Shown here: one piece after another, positions 10,716-24,977 of the stretch | How the letters are laid out: every line of letters starts with the position of its first letter | Numbering within the stretch: the stretch's first letter is position 1 | NCBI GenBank assembly: GCA_022747635.1 | Contig: JAKTNV010000003.1 | Location: 49,891,475-49,955,474, forward strand | Reading direction: 5' to 3' | DNA length: 64,000 nt | Source: Hetaerina americana | Taxonomy: Eukaryota; Arthropoda; Insecta; Odonata; Calopterygidae | The notes under the pieces: model-generated | The model's database searches: none | The model's input: the letters and a program-made list of their open reading frames with translations, nothing else | Told to the model about the DNA's origin: nothing | Position numbers and translations under genes: made by a program

Positions 10716-13700
10716 TGGCAATGCCTAGAACAATTAAATATTTGACGAGTTTGCCTATGCTAGATACTTCAACCTCGAGGACGCAGGAACGGGACATTCC
10801 TGTACGCCCGGGCATATACCAATATGAGGAGAAGAGGGAAGATGGAAAGGAACCGACGAGATTAAAAATGCAAAAGGATTAAACGCTGAACATTTGACGA
10901 GATTGAAAACCGCGAGAAGGGTGTGGTCCACATATGCACGTAAACTACAGCGACGGTGGTTGAAAATTAATGGTTAAATGCTTCAAATCCAGAATGAGGA
11001 AAAGGGGCTTTCGAATTCTACTGTCGAGTGAACGACAAACTACGTCCAATTATTCTGGATTCTAGAAAACAACTTCATCAGAGCAGTTTCTTATGTTTAC
11101 GGACAAGTGGCTCGTTAAAGCTACCCATTTATGGTAACATGATCACTTGTAAAAAATAATTCATACTAGGATTTTCAATATATTCTTTATGAATATGTTT
11201 TGTAACGCCAGTATACAGCTGTGACCGCTTCAAAAGTCGTGTAACATATCTTATACGATAAATGTACTGTAATTTTGGAATAGTATACAATTAAGTACTC
11301 ATTTTTTTGCAGAATTTTAATTTTTCACTTTAAAGAAAGACCATAAGGTTAGATCAATAGTTATTTGCCCACCCATTTTCCTCATCCTAATATATAAGTC
11401 AATAAATTTAATGGTATCGCTATGGGTATATTTGGATTTTTGTCAACCACGTAAATAAGAGTAAAATTAAGGTACCATTGCTATAATTATATTCATATCT
11501 ATGTAAACTAGGTGATTATTAGTATAATAAATGTCTCTATCATGTAATCTGCAACACGCAGTTTTTCACTTGTATTAGTCTACTCACAAGTAGTTTCGAT
11601 GCTCTATATCACTCTCAAGAATGCATGTTCAAGATTTGAGGCTTGAAAATTATGTATTCTAACGAAATAAAACTTAAAAGAGAGAAAAACTCCCAGTGCT
11701 TTTGATTATGCTAATATGGAACATTTCCACCACATAACCCTGAATCCCTAATGTGTATATCTACGTTAATTAATGAATTCAAACAAAATCTCACAAAAAT
11801 AGGTAGAAATTAGTAAAGATTAAATGAGAAAGAAGGGATTAATAAACTTTACATGGATAGAATAATATCACCACACTCAAACAGATATTGCAAGTTAAGT
11901 CATGGGCTATTACTACCAACCAAATACCCAAGCCAGTAAAATACACCTTTTGCAAAAACGAGTTAAAAACACGGTATCGATTTGGAAAAGCCAATATGAT
12001 GTGTCCAACGAAAATAAAATTAAGATGCATTCATAATTCTATCAAATGAAGGAAATCCCTCTAAAACCGCAGTCTTTCCAATTATTTTAGAATCAGTATT
12101 CTACCAATTGAAGAGCGAGTATAAATTAAAACTTCATCCCATAACAAAACACGTTTAAAAAAACCCAATCTAAACGCATTCGACACTCATGGACGCCTAC
12201 AAAATCGAAATATAGCCCTGGTTGACTAATTTTTTAAACTTATGATCATTTATCGGCTTAATTGCATGATTTGTCGAATAAAGAGTTCACTCTCATGATT
12301 TTGTGCGGAATTTATACATTGCCGGGCAATGAAGTACATCATGCTTGAATAACTGATGCGTTTCGTGAACTCAAAATTCAAAACAAAATAATTATTCAAA
12401 TTTGCAGATCGAGCGTAAACCCACTAGACCTAAGGATTTATGTTAACCTGGACAGGCAACACAATAACGTAAATTTTGTACACAAACCGTTGATAAATGT
12501 ATTCACTAATCCACTTATGAAGCGATAAACTGAAAACAATGACACAGAAACTTGAATAACTTAGTCAGAGAAATGTTTTCTTCCACATATGATACATCCA
12601 CATGACATAACTTACCAAATAACTGATTCTCCTGCAAAATTTTTAAGTGGAAGAGACACGTTTAATAGCTTCAACTAAGAAGATATTTTTTAAATGCATT
12701 AAACTTTTTAATTTTTAATTAGATTACGGGATAATAAATTACTAAGCGCAGTATTAAATACCATCACCATCTATTGAAATATTATTTCATTACATACCAT
12801 TGCCACTAGAGCCAAAACTGCGTTTTAGTTACATGAGTGGAAAAAAAGGATTCAAAATTACAGGATACTAAACCCACGTTAAAGGGTTTTGGCATGGTTT
12901 TTCTTTTTAAGTTGTATGGACTATTGCCAGCATCAATATAATAATCAAATCCCAAGAGCATCATGATTTTACTGAATTGCTTTTTGAAGCAATAGCCTGA
13001 AGTAATAAAAATCTCTATTCTATTTAATTGACGCAGAGAGAGTACAAGAATAGAGAAAGTTCAGAATTGCATCCACAGTGTTAGTATTGCTTGGTGTGAG
13101 CCAACATTCATTGAAATGGAAAGTAAAGAATGTCATTAAATAGAGACAGAAGAAGCGAATGAATGCAACCGAAAAAACTAAATTCATTAATGCATGGAGT
13201 CTTTTTAACTTTCTGCAATGAAATGAATCCATTGATTAGCATAAAATTTCATTTTTGATTTCATTAATCATATAGCAAAATTGTTTACACCAAACACAAG
13301 CTAAGCATGCCGATGCAGAGGCCATGTGGAGTCCTACGACAGAGTAAAGTGTAGAACAATCAGAAGGAAATGTAAGGATTTATCACATATCTTTTAGAAA
13401 GAATCATTTAGGCGTATAAATATATGATAACATATAAAAAAAAGCTTTTTTGTAAACAAAAAACTACAACACATTTCGCTGTTTTACAAAATATCCTAAG
13501 ACAAAAAGAGATTCGAGAGGGATGTGATTAATACGTAAAAGACGTTGCTTAACAGAAATCTCGTCCGATAAGAGAGTGCGATAAATGAGATTTCGATAAA
13601 CATATACCATGATAAAGACAAGAATTGGAAGAACTGTCTTCACGGCTAAGCAGGGCCACCAGCAGAGGAATAGGAGCGTAGAGAGTTAAACAAATCCTAT

Positions 13701-15880
13701 GAAAACGGGGCAGAAATAAACGTAAGCGAAAACCTGTATTTTCAACATAATCCTGAAGAGACTTTTCTAATGAACATTATACCTACCCTACTTTTGGAGT
13801 GGGGTCAACACGGAAAGAAAGTCGCCATCTTTATAATTAGTGTAATTCAAATATGCTGCAGTAATGATCATTTATAATATAATGGTCATGGAGTACTTGA
13901 AATCGCAAATAATGTATACAGCACGAAAACGTCTTTTGAATATAGATGCAATAAGACACAGCAATAAGCTGTTGCAGTGCCTGATAGAAATACCAACTAT
14001 AAAACCAAAAATATGTTAAGCTGTTTTTTGCGTAATGGGAGTTTAGAAATATTTTAAGTACGAACATCATTAAAGACCGCCCTAATATCATAAAAAATAT
14101 AATATTTTAAATACTTGACATTTAAAATCTGTTTTACAGACTTAAACAATGAGCACCTAGCTGAGTTTTCTACGCATTTTCGATTAATTTAGATCGAAAA
14201 ACGAGCCAGGGAAATTGAGCTGAGATGATGAAGCGTGCAGAAAATTTCAAAGTTTAAAATTCTTCTATTAAGGAATTTTAGAGTCACAAGGCAGACATTT
14301 AATGATTTCAAAAATTGAAGACTGAGAGGGAAAAAGACGCCGCCTCCCTTTACAACCTATTAAACACCTTTTCCCATAAACTTTCTTCTCACGCTTGAGG
14401 CTAACCTCAAAACTGAATTGGCGGCAGATTTCTGTTTCCTCAAGAAGGCCTGCATTCTCCCCTTGCCTTTCATCGTCTCATTCTCATCACGCTCCTCGTC
14501 CAATACCAGATTCCCGTCAAAAGTGAGGAAAGCCTCACGCCCCCCTCTTTCAGGAAATTAAAAGTGATTCGGTTAAATAATCACAAATTGGGTTTCCACC
14601 ACCAGCTCGTACACTATAAAGTGAATTTTTCCTCTATATCCGCTATCCCGGTTTGTGAAAAGGAATTTTCCGATTCCTTTCGCGATTAAAAAGTAATCCA
14701 CGCTTGGTTAACTTCCAGCAAACTGCAGCGATATGAAAACCGTTTCGTTTCTGAGGAGATTAAGGCGTTTCATTATTGATGAAGCTCGCGTGAAAAATAC
14801 ATGGTTTATTCACAGTTAAAACGAGCTACGTTTACCAAGGTGAAATTTTTAACGAAAGCTTAAAAAAAAACCTGGCGTTTGGAATCAATACTGGTGGAAT
14901 TTGTTTTTGCGATATTTTTGGAAGTGACTACACGAGCAGAGGAAGAAATGAAAGCGCAATTTTGTTGCAGAATGACGGAAATCGTTTACATTTGACCAGA
15001 AAACCTAATCTTTTTTCAGAATATTATGAGGCTTGCCGAAAAATTCAATTTCGTTCCACAACATACATTTATGTACTATTGTATGATCATAATCAATGAA
15101 AAAGGTTCATGTGAATATTCTATGAACATTTTTTTAAATACAGCTGTTACAAATCCAGATAAAGTAGGGAAGGAAATAAAAAAGCGACACATTGCCACAA
15201 GAATAGTTTTTTGACGAATATGAAATAAAATTACTCCGCATTCTAAACGTACTAAAGCCATAGGAGTCTTTTAAATAAAAATAGCCTCTCCTCTTCTCAC
15301 TGGTTACAATTTTATTCAGTGCGCTTAATTAAAACCGCCAAAAATTTGAATTTCTGCTATTACTTTCGCTAAATGAATAATGTTGACCATGCCCCGTATG
15401 ATTGTGAAATGTATGAACATTTATCCTTGTTTCATTTAATTAATACAAATGTTATTTTGGACTCTTTATTGCAATCATTTACTTACCGCATGACGCAAAT
15501 AAGTAAGCTTTCAGCTAGTGCTTTATAGATAAAATTAAATATTTTATTGCTTTTTGTCACAATTACTTAGTAAAATCTTTCCTGATACTTTGTCGCTTCC
15601 ATGAAAGCTGACGTTTTGCGATGGCTCTCTAATTATTGTGGCCAGGTACGAGAAAAATAGTAATTAATACAATTTTGGGTCATAAATAAATACGTTTTAC
15701 CGTCATGCCCTGACTACCAAATTCTGGAACCCTATAGTCTCAAACACCAGAAAAACCATTACTGGGCAATCTAGGTGTCTAATTATTTAATTGCAAAGGA
15801 GGCAACATTTTCTAGAAACAATAATGGGTTACGGGTTTAAAGGCCACCGTTAGACGTAAACCTCAGAGTTGCAGCAAAAT
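10716..15880. other. Long AT-rich intergenic or intronic DNA
   Basis: I see no gene, RNA or mobile element in these 5 kb. Open frames are all under 90 residues and Phe/Ile/Tyr-rich, as expected of AT-rich DNA. A C- and T-rich patch lies at about 14340-14540. Confidence 0.5.
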
Positions 15881-16330
15881 ATGGAAAAGGGGGGGGGGGT
15901 TAAGGAACGTGGAATAAGGTGCGGACGTAAGTGTGGTATTTCATTGCTGCTGAGGAGGGAAACGACGAGCTGGAGGGAGGTGTGCCTGAAGGTAGTTTGG
16001 CCGGACATTTTCCAAGTTGAAAGAGCTGGATCTCATCTTACTTGAGGGCGGTGGAAAGTAACGTTTGAGAATGAATTGGGGGGATGGGTACGCAGGGCAA
16101 GGAGAAGGCGTAGGAGAAGGGTATTAAGAAAGAGATTGTGGCAGAGGATGGTCGTCGGAGGAATGGAATCCGCAGCCTCCAAGATTAATTCGACCTCGCA
16201 AAGACGTCGAGGTACGAGGAATGCAAAGCAGCGGAAAGTGCTCTGAAAGGGCTGATTGGAGGAATGAGGAAAGGGAAATGAGAAATTGAAAGAAACACGG
16301 GTCGGGAAATTGATTTCCTTTTACGACGTT
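15881..16330. other. Purine-rich block
   Basis: A run of 10 G at about 15889-15898 opens a G+A-rich plus strand that lasts to about 16290. It resembles the blocks at 0.9-1.6 and 4.1-4.5 kb in composition. It contains no gene I can support. Confidence 0.5.
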
Positions 16331-17620
16331 GATTCTTTAAGGACGTACTCGATTGGCTAAAAGATGTTATGAAAATTTTTCACCAGTGGACGATACCAGA
16401 ATTTTTATAGAGTAAATATCATATAATAAAAAAATCATAGAACGAAGCGGATTAAAAAGATACTTAAGAAAATAGTAGAGATGGATTTTTCTATTTTTAT
16501 TTGAAAAACATTACCTACCAATGCATAAGGAGATAACCAGTTTTAAAAATGTAAACAGAAAGAATGATGGGCAGTAAAATTATTATAGAACAAACTATAA
16601 AATTATTATTTTAAATTAAATGGAGTGGTTGCTATTTTAAATTAACTGCCTGATCGCTTGAAAGGTTCCAATAAGATTTTTCCCCAGGCAATTAGAACAG
16701 ATTTTAAAAAGGGAAAGGCCGTATAATACCATTGGCTTGTGATAATATTTTCTAATTTAAAACGCATATATTGGAAAAAAAATTCTTTTAAATAATCTAT
16801 TTATTACTGAATAGCATCACTAATGGTTACAATTTTAATTTTTGACCCTTAATTTTCAAAATAAAGACGAAAAAATAAGTTGAATACAATTAATATTGAA
16901 CATAAACTACATCGTGTCCTTTAATTATTGACTGATGCAACTTCTATTCAAAATTGATGTATTTCAAGGACATGATTCCTCGATTACTCGCAAATACTAA
17001 TCAAAAGAGCACGATGAATTATTAATGGGACGAAAATGTATCCTTTCAGGATTAACCATGAAAACAATCAAAATTCAAAACAGAGTGAAACAAATGTGGG
17101 AAACGTCCCATCTCCCTTTACCAGTTTCTTCTTATTAGTGTGTTTGGACATAATACAATTACCAGCAGTAATGTAAAAAGCACAGTTAAGCAGTCTAAGT
17201 TGAATGAATATTTAATAAAAACATCAAATGGAAGCTAAACGTTTAGTTGGAAAGATGCAACATTTAGTTTATCACCAAGGTAACTTGAAAACTATGACGA
17301 AGGCATTCCGTCTGAAACAGTATTTAAAATCAGGAAATAATTGATGCTTAAAATAGATTAGCGACAGGCAAAAATTATGGACGAACTGTTATGAATATTT
17401 ACCAACGTGGAGGCTAATTTAGAGAATTCACCATTATTATGCTATTCTTATGCTTAATAATATACAATTTTAAAAATATCAACTTTTCTTCAACATAACA
17501 TTTATCTATACGGATTATCAGCATCAAAACTCGGACCGTTTTCACCGTAGAATGAATACATAAATCAAAGGAGTCCAAAGAAGCAAATAAAAAAATTAAT
17601 GCAGCGGTTGACGGATGCGC
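16331..17620. other. AT-rich intergenic DNA
   Basis: Nothing recognisable is present. Confidence 0.5.
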
Positions 17621-18590
17621 CGATAGTGGACGACGTTATGACCAGACTCCACGAAGGGGTCAGACACAGTTTCTGCGACAGCAGCAAGAGGTCCGTCCTT
17701 GTCCGCAACGACTCTCCTCTTTCTCTCCCACTACAAAACTACTTGACTGGTTAAGGTTCCATGAGGGAGTTCTTCCGAGTTCCCCCACCTCGAGCGGGCC
17801 AACCTATCCCCTTCGTCTACCTGGGCCGCGTGGATTCACGAAGCGCACAAGGAGGCCAAGGATGAACAGAGGTGCGAAAGGAAGGGTGACAGATGGCTCA
17901 GGAATGGAGGAATTGAGATGGGAAAGGGAGAAGAGGAGGAGAGAGAGAGACACCGTGAGAGAGGACGAAAGATGGACGAGGGCGCGCGTGTAGGTGGAAC
18001 GGGCTAATACCACACTGCTCGCTCGCTTCCCCGGGAAACCCAGGATCAATACGTTCGGAAGGCACGGAGCACGCGTGGGGCTGAGGCGGTCGGGATCAAA
18101 ACTTTCCCCGGGCGGCCGCCAGGGCCCTTCCTTACCTTTGCCCGGAACTCGAGAGCGACAGGAACGGGAGAAGAGGGAGGGTGAGAGGGTGGAGAACATG
18201 GGGATGTTAAGAAGTACGAACCAGAGAGGGGGCGAGAGGTAGGGAGGAGAGCATCCGTCGGCGCCCCTCCAGCCAACTCACCCCCCCCCCATACCGCCGT
18301 ATTGTCACAAAGTTATTCCCAAACCATCGATGGCGGGAGTCGAGAGTGTGGAGACTACCAAGCGAGCCCCCCCCCCAACCCTTTCCCACGCATTGCTTAT
18401 GCGATAAATCAGCATAGGGTAGAAAAAAGTTGGCCCTCGCAGGGAGACGGGAGTAAAAGGTGGCAAGGAGGGATTGGAAAAACTTTCCTGAAAGCGTGAA
18501 GCAAAATCCTCATGCGCTGACCCTCCTCGTTTGATTAAACTGGGTAGCAAATTTCCTCGTGCTATTTTATGAGAAAAAACGCAATCCATA
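17621..18590. other. GC-rich block, purine-rich in part
   Basis: This block is higher in GC and CpG than its surroundings, with G+A-rich plus strand at about 17850-17990 and 18150-18260, and C runs at 18281-18290 and 18368-18377. Frames of 60-131 residues on both strands overlap and are low in complexity. It may be a CpG-rich regulatory or untranslated region. No coding gene is supported. Confidence 0.4.
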
Positions 18591-19189
18591 ATGATTTATC
18601 AGGAACATTTCATAAGCCTTAAAAACCATCGAATTCATGCCACAAAATGGGCGGGTATCAATTTCCATCACGATTTGCATGTTTTTGGGAACACATTTTC
18701 TCTTCAACAGTTTAATGTATTAGTCGCTCACTTTAAACTCCTGCTGAAGCATATGCTTAAGAATTTTAAATATTTTACAAAGCATTATCTAAAATATCAA
18801 CTTCAAAAGATTATCAGATTTTAAGGAATATAAGTTAAATGTAACTAAAAGGTAATTACAAGCATCGATATGGATGAAATTAACCATTATTAAACAGATT
18901 AACGCAAATTAAGTAAGATAAACAGCATATAAATTAACAATACAGCAAGGTGATCAAGTGGAATAATCTGATAATTAATAAGTTAGGAAAGTATGTGGCA
19001 ACAATTATCAAAACTGACACAAACAAAAATAACGAGTGAGAGTCCATTACTATGTGCTTCTTGGTTACAGTAGTACCTTTCGTATGTAAGTCCAAATCAC
19101 TGTGCGTTTGTAATCACACAGAATTTGGAATTTTAATTATGCATACGCTTGTTCATTTATTCATGAATATATACCCACATACATTTCCA
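18591..19189. other. AT-rich intergenic DNA
   Basis: Nothing recognisable is present. Confidence 0.5.
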
Positions 19190-19360
19190 ACGGGTAAAGG
19201 TAGGGGTAAAAGGAAAAGTAAAGCATATAAAGAACAGACACATGGCTTGCCGGGAAGATATAAGGATTCCAAGGAGTAAAAACATCCTTGACCAGGAACT
19301 AAACCACAGGCCTTTGACTTCCCCGGGCCGATGTTCTACCAATTAATCTATCGAGGAAAA
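19190..19360 (-). repeat. Decayed tRNA-derived SINE
   Basis: On the minus strand the head reads CCTCGATAGATTAATTGGTAG (19336-19356), which fits a tRNA D-arm with polymerase III box A. About 30 bases later comes GGTTTAGTTCCTGG (19292-19305), a decayed box B. The rest of the body is not related to the other SINE families here as far as I can tell. The tRNA fold would be poor, so this is a SINE fossil and not a tRNA gene. Confidence 0.5.
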
Positions 19361-19857
19361 CTATATACCACTTAAATCCGCCGGGGTTTCTTGTAACCGA
19401 ATTCCCCGATTCTTTGGCCCATATGGGCAACTATTTAACCCACTGCCAGAGAAATTAATGTCACGTAAAGATGACAGAACGAAGTCGTACATTGTCGTAA
19501 AGAGTAAGTCTACCTTCCCAATTGGCCATGTGAGCTCGCCTTGTGTGTTTCTATCACTTTTTCCTGTTCCTTATTTTTTTCGTTTTTTAATATACACAAG
19601 TACAAAATGATGCAGAAGCAATCATGAGAGCAATTTAACACTTGGATGGCACAATAGAATACCAAAATATAAATAGAGAACAGCTAAAAGCATTAGCCAA
19701 GTAAGATAGTTTTTAGCCTTCTTCAGGTCAGATTACCTGATGGAAGTCTGACCTTAATAAGGTCTAAGAGAAGGCCAAAAGTTACAAATATTTCAAATCT
19801 AAGAGTCCTTTTACGTATATTTAAGGTATATTTTTGCTTTCTATTGTGCCGCCCAAT

Positions 19858-19882
19858 TTATATATATATATATATATATATA
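19858..19882. repeat. TA microsatellite
   Basis: A run of about 12 TA units abuts the left end of the palindromic element. Confidence 0.9.
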
Positions 19883-20109
19883 ATGAAATTGGACAGCAAC
19901 AAACAATATAGAAATACATAAAAATATCACTCACACGTTAATTCTTGATCATTACGACGGAATTCTGCTCCGTGTGAAGATAGAGAAGTATCACTACTTC
20001 TATATCGTCCGATGAAGACGAAGTAGAATTCCGTCAAAATGATCAAGAATTAACGAGTGAGAGATCTTTTTATGTGTTTCTATATTGTTGGTTGCTGTCC
20101 AATTTATTA
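19881..20109. repeat. Palindromic (fold-back) element 1
   Basis: The two ends are inverted copies of each other. The left arm begins AAATTGGACAGCAAC (19886) and the right arm ends GTTGCTGTCCAATTT (20105). Both contain the sequence AATATAGAAA, the sequence TTAATTCTTGATCATT (reverse on the right) and CGACGGAATTC or its partner. Arms are about 75 bases and about 85 percent identical. The centre holds CCGATGA (20009-20015), a short GACG/CGTC stem and AAAAT, a weak match to a hammerhead core reading outward to the right. No ORF is present. It may be a MITE or a Penelope-like inverted terminal pair. Confidence 0.75.
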
Positions 20110-20137
20110 TTCAACACTTCCGTGTTACGTCGACGAA

Positions 20138-20300
<163 letters not shown>

Positions 20301-22908
20301 TAAATTCTGGAAAGTAGCCCTCCATTCGCGCCAACGTATTCGCCCTCTGGCGTTTCCGTTACCGTACCCGTGTGCCTCATGGAATACACCTGCGTATCTA
20401 CGGTTGCCTACATCCACGGAGCCATAAATCGAGAGACTGGACCTTCATGGCGATGTGAATCCACTGAAAGATTTATTCCATGTATTTCGAGAGGACCCAG
20501 CATTATTCATTGGTGGGTGTTTGTTTGGACGATTACATTATCAGCGAGAAATCCAGGGTTCCCAGGTGTTTTATTAAGTTTCTAACATCTAATTATTTCC
20601 TCACCCGCAGCATGCTGATTGTCTCCAATAATATTTAACTTACATCTGCTACTATTGGCAGAGAGAACACATAAACGCATCGACGTGCTTTAACGTAACT
20701 TTCAGCAGCGTACTTAAATTTAGTACGACGTGGCATTGTGTCCAGAATTATCTATGGAAACTGATGATGCGCTAAACCCTTACTCGTTGGGTAAACAAAA
20801 GTAGCATTTAACACACCGAAACATTTCTGGTAACCAGAAGGCAGTCACCACTGTATAAATAATAACAGTACAATACAAATGCAATCGCTAAGCCTTAATT
20901 TATAATTACGTATCAACTTCTTTACTGCAATAATGCCGACCTCAATGGAGTCGACACGATTCTGTTACACTACATCAGTATTTCAGAGATTTGGAGATGA
21001 AGCACAACTTGTCGGATGTCAATCCAATTCACACTAAAAATGGATTACAACTAATAACTGTACAACCCTAAAATGTGGAAGGCATTATTTTTGGGATCTT
21101 CTTTGGAGTCATATTATGGAATGCATTGAATTTTATGATTCAACTTCCGGGTTATTATAAACGAGATTAAGTTCATCGGCATTTTATCTGTTTACTTCAT
21201 ACGCGACATATATTTGGACTCCATGTTGAACGTGTCATGGGCACGCCATGCGATCATTTTAATATAATTAACCCATTCATTAAATCCAGCTTGTCTCAAA
21301 TAAATATTACTGAAACGCAATTAACTTAAACAACATTCACCATAACGTACCTGAGAAATCGTAAAGGACTCGGTTTATAATGTGGATAGATTAACTACGG
21401 TTTTAGACCATTCTTATCTAAAGAGTTACAAAATAAGCCAGCACTATATGATATATTCTAGAGTGAGTAATGCTCGAGAATTTGGATAAATGATCAGCAT
21501 AAAAAATTGCCGAGGCGCATAAGCATTCATGTTTTTTGGGAAGAGGGGCAATATTTTTTGGAAAAAATATATTCCCTTAATCCCAAGAGCTTAAAAGACA
21601 CTAAACGAATTTTTACACAAATGTCATTGCCCAAGGAACTAATAATAATCCGCACATCATATGAATATTCGCTATTAAACTTCAACTTTGACATCGAAGA
21701 GGAAAGCGATTTGCAAGCTGAGGCGAAGCGTATACTTTCAATTAGGGAAAGCTTAAGCCTGGAAAAAACTCAAGCTTTTAAAATTTATCTTTATTCACTA
21801 ATTACCATAGATACGTGTAAACTTGAATACGGAGAACGACGTATGGTGGTGACCTAATTTAAGTTTTGATATAAACTATGGCAACGTCATCTCATTATTA
21901 AGCAAAAAAATAATGACATTGATGAAAGGGAATATTTTTCCAAAATTTTGCACCCAAGCTCAAATCAAAAAGCTTGCCTAACGATGGTTACCTGGTACTA
22001 CTAATATATACGTCGGCTCTTTGGGTATGCCAGTTTGTGTTGTCTTTTCAAGACTAAAAGGTCTGCGCCCCATGATGCCCCTTCTTGGCTTCGAGTGTTT
22101 ATAAAGGATGTATTGATTCCCTTGGCCTATATTTTAACTGTATCATTCTTTATATTTTCAGTAATTTCGGACCCATTGCTTTCCCAAAAAATAGGCAACT
22201 TTTGCGACTAATCTTACTTGGTTTTGATATGCCATTTCATCCAGTCGTTTACAGACCACGCCAAATAAGGAAAATTACAACAAGAAACCTATTTGTATTT
22301 GGCAAATGTGGCAACTTGGAAATAGAAAGGGAAATAAATGGACATTTGCGTCAAATATCGTGTTTGGTGAACACTTTTAAAGGTGATAGGATTTTTCCCG
22401 CACTAATATCCCTTAATTAAATATGCAATTGAAAGCGCAGAAAACGTAAATCTTCTAAACGTGTAACAAAATCTCTAATAAAATAATAAAGAATATGCTT
22501 GGAAAGTAACATCTGATTTTCATGACCCACTACTGAATGTACAATTATTCTTATACAAAGAAGTCAGACTTTATCATTACAGATGAATTTGAAATGACAC
22601 ATGAGACACCATGTCATATCTTTATAATATTCATGCATTGCATTTGGAACCCAGAACAGGGATATGCTGTATTACTGATATGTTACGCACACAAGATACC
22701 CTTGATCGTGGGTAACATGACCAAACACGCACTACGGAACATTTTATTTGTTGAAAAGCAAACGGAGTTGAATACGAAACATAAAATGCCGACTCTAATA
22801 GAGCAACGAAAAATACGTTGCAGAACACTATTAATATAAAAACCAACGTCATTTCACAAATAATATTTGAAAATAATATGATTTAAGTACGAAATAAAAT
22901 GATCATTA
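20301..22908. other. Intergenic DNA with two unexplained small ORFs
   Basis: Mostly AT-rich. A plus frame at 21507-21857 (116 residues) has an ordinary, charged composition (for example NFDIEEESDLQAEAKRIL), unlike the low-complexity frames elsewhere. A second plus frame ends at 22420 (contains FGPIAFPKNRQLLRLILLGF) and is preceded at 22162 by a pyrimidine tract ending TTTTCAG, a possible splice acceptor. I recognise neither peptide and cannot show they belong to one gene. Confidence 0.25.
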
Positions 22909-23205
22909 GGGGATCGTAATGGTGTAAAGGCAAACGTACCCACTTCCAACCCAGAGGGCCGGGTTCGAATACCAGATGTGATAGATATTTTTCAGTGGTA
23001 TCCCGATCCCTACTTGAGGTCCTTCGTGGAGAGCACTCCGACGCCGTCCGTGGGATGGGACGTTAAACTCCGGACCCCTTGGCGCCTCTCGTTAAGAGCA
23101 GGCTAATGCCAACGCCGGGTTTCTCTCCACCCTTCCTCCTTTCCCATCCCTAATGGCGCAAATTATCTCAGCTGTCGGTCGCCTCCCCTTAAAGCTACTA
23201 CTACT
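22909..23205 (+). repeat. SINE family A, copy 1
   Basis: A tRNA-derived SINE of about 297 bases. It begins GGGGATCGTAATGG, has box B GGTTCGAATACC about 60 bases in, a conserved body (GACGTTAAACTCCGGACCCC, then GCCGGGTTTCTCTCC and CAGCTGTCGGTCGCCTCC) and ends in a CTACTACTACT tail. It is flanked by ATGATCATTA (22899-22908) and ATGATGATTA (23206-23215), a 9-of-10 target duplication. SINEs have no protein and depend on a LINE for movement. Confidence 0.92.
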
Positions 23206-23215
23206 ATGATGATTA

Positions 23216-24940
23216 TGGAATAAATTGCGACAAAATGGCTAATATGAAAAATACCAATTACAAAATAAGAGTGTATTATTATTTTTCTTTTATGTGTTAA
23301 CAATGAATTCAGAGTCAGGGTCTCTATGTTATTAGATATTGTTCACCTATTCACGTTTTAGCTTACTCCCCACTTTTGAAGATTCAGGCCAAAAGACCTC
23401 TTTTAACAATCCACAATGTTAAATTCCTTCAGAGGACTTCTGTCATTAATCTTAAATACGTCCTTATTCGTCCAATATGGAATCCGGATCACGCACACGT
23501 CCTTTCCAAATAAACTATGTCATCAAATATGGATCGTATCAATTAAATGAGCATCATAAATCAAAGAAAGTGTTAAAGGAAAATATCAAACACAAGTAAA
23601 TAGCACCAAACTCTGTAGATAAAAACGCGAACATTTCTGCATTTTCCATAGGGGGATTTATCAAAGTTTATGCAGGAAATCGTACTACTCTACCACTTGC
23701 GCATACAATGCTGATTAAAATTGCGTAAATTATTCATCAAAAAGGCTTAAAACGGTAAGAACTTAATCTTTATTCGATAAAAAAGATTGGTATAAATCAT
23801 GTACAGTACAATTTATTTTGCTTCACTTTCAGTTACTAAAATGTACTCAATTGAATTAGACCTTACTACATTTCGATATGCTGCAGTTAAGCCGCACTGA
23901 TTCAATAAAAATCGTCAATAGCATCAAAGTGCACACTTATTGTACTGAAAAAAAAATTGGAAATGGAAAAAGGGTCAACAATCTACAACACGACTAAATT
24001 ATTCCTCAGCCAAGATTTGCAAACAGGCTGGGTATTCATCCTACGCACTTCTGCAATGGCACGTGAAGACCGTGAATTTTCATATTTTTCCGGCCTGATT
24101 GTTACACCTGATTATCACTCGTCCACTTCAATCCCCAATTTCTTTTCATATTTCTCGGTTATCATGTTTCAGAGTAAGCACTGTCCTCTTCCCTGGCAAG
24201 GTCTCGCCCTTTGAGGATATGTCAAAGACGGATCAAATGCAAGGTGGTTATTCCTTGGCAACTAATGAAGGCCATTGTGGAGACGGTTGAAAACCGTCCA
24301 CCCCTTCTAAATCCTTTCAAGGTGAACCACATCAAATGTCCAAGAGAATTACGACATCAATGTTGCCATGAGCTTTTTGTTCACTAGTCACGCTCCAGCC
24401 CTTTTATTACCACATTCTGCCACACAGCAAAATGGGAGTTTTCGCCGGCAAATCAAATGAACAAAATGGCCACGTGATTTTCCTCACAGAGATTCGTATG
24501 AAATTCAAGCCAATGCAGAAAGCTCATCATCACTAGCATTAAAACATCTTTGGCCGGGACTCAATCCAAAATATTTCGCGTCAATTTTATGAATGCATGA
24601 TTATATAAGAAATGAGTTGAGTTAATAAGCTAGCAGAAAGTTTTATGTGCGAAAACTGTCCTCATGGAGTAACGAATACACACCCGCATCCTGACAGAAA
24701 ATGAAACTCCAAATAAAAACTCTAATTAAATTTAATGAAAGATGGAGTGACTCTATATGAAATACTCACTAATACTAATTGTAGATTATGAAACAAATCA
24801 TTCAAATGGCAATTACAAAACCTTGAAACCTATGAGGTCAAAATTAGCCTTATGGATATTAGTAACAAAACATACAATTTTTAAGCCTAAAGGTCAACAA
24901 TACAGTATATATATCAATATAACAAAGTTGTAAATCGTGT
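23216..24940. other. AT-rich intergenic DNA
   Basis: Nothing recognisable is present. Confidence 0.5.
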
Positions 24941-24977
24941 TTGTTACCCTATTTATAACTCAGGAACGACTGCACCG

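Noticed and set aside
19680..19780. Short imperfect inverted repeat (GGTCAGATTACC and TCTGACCTTAATAAGG region)
   Set aside because: Arms are under 20 bases with several mismatches and no flanking duplication.
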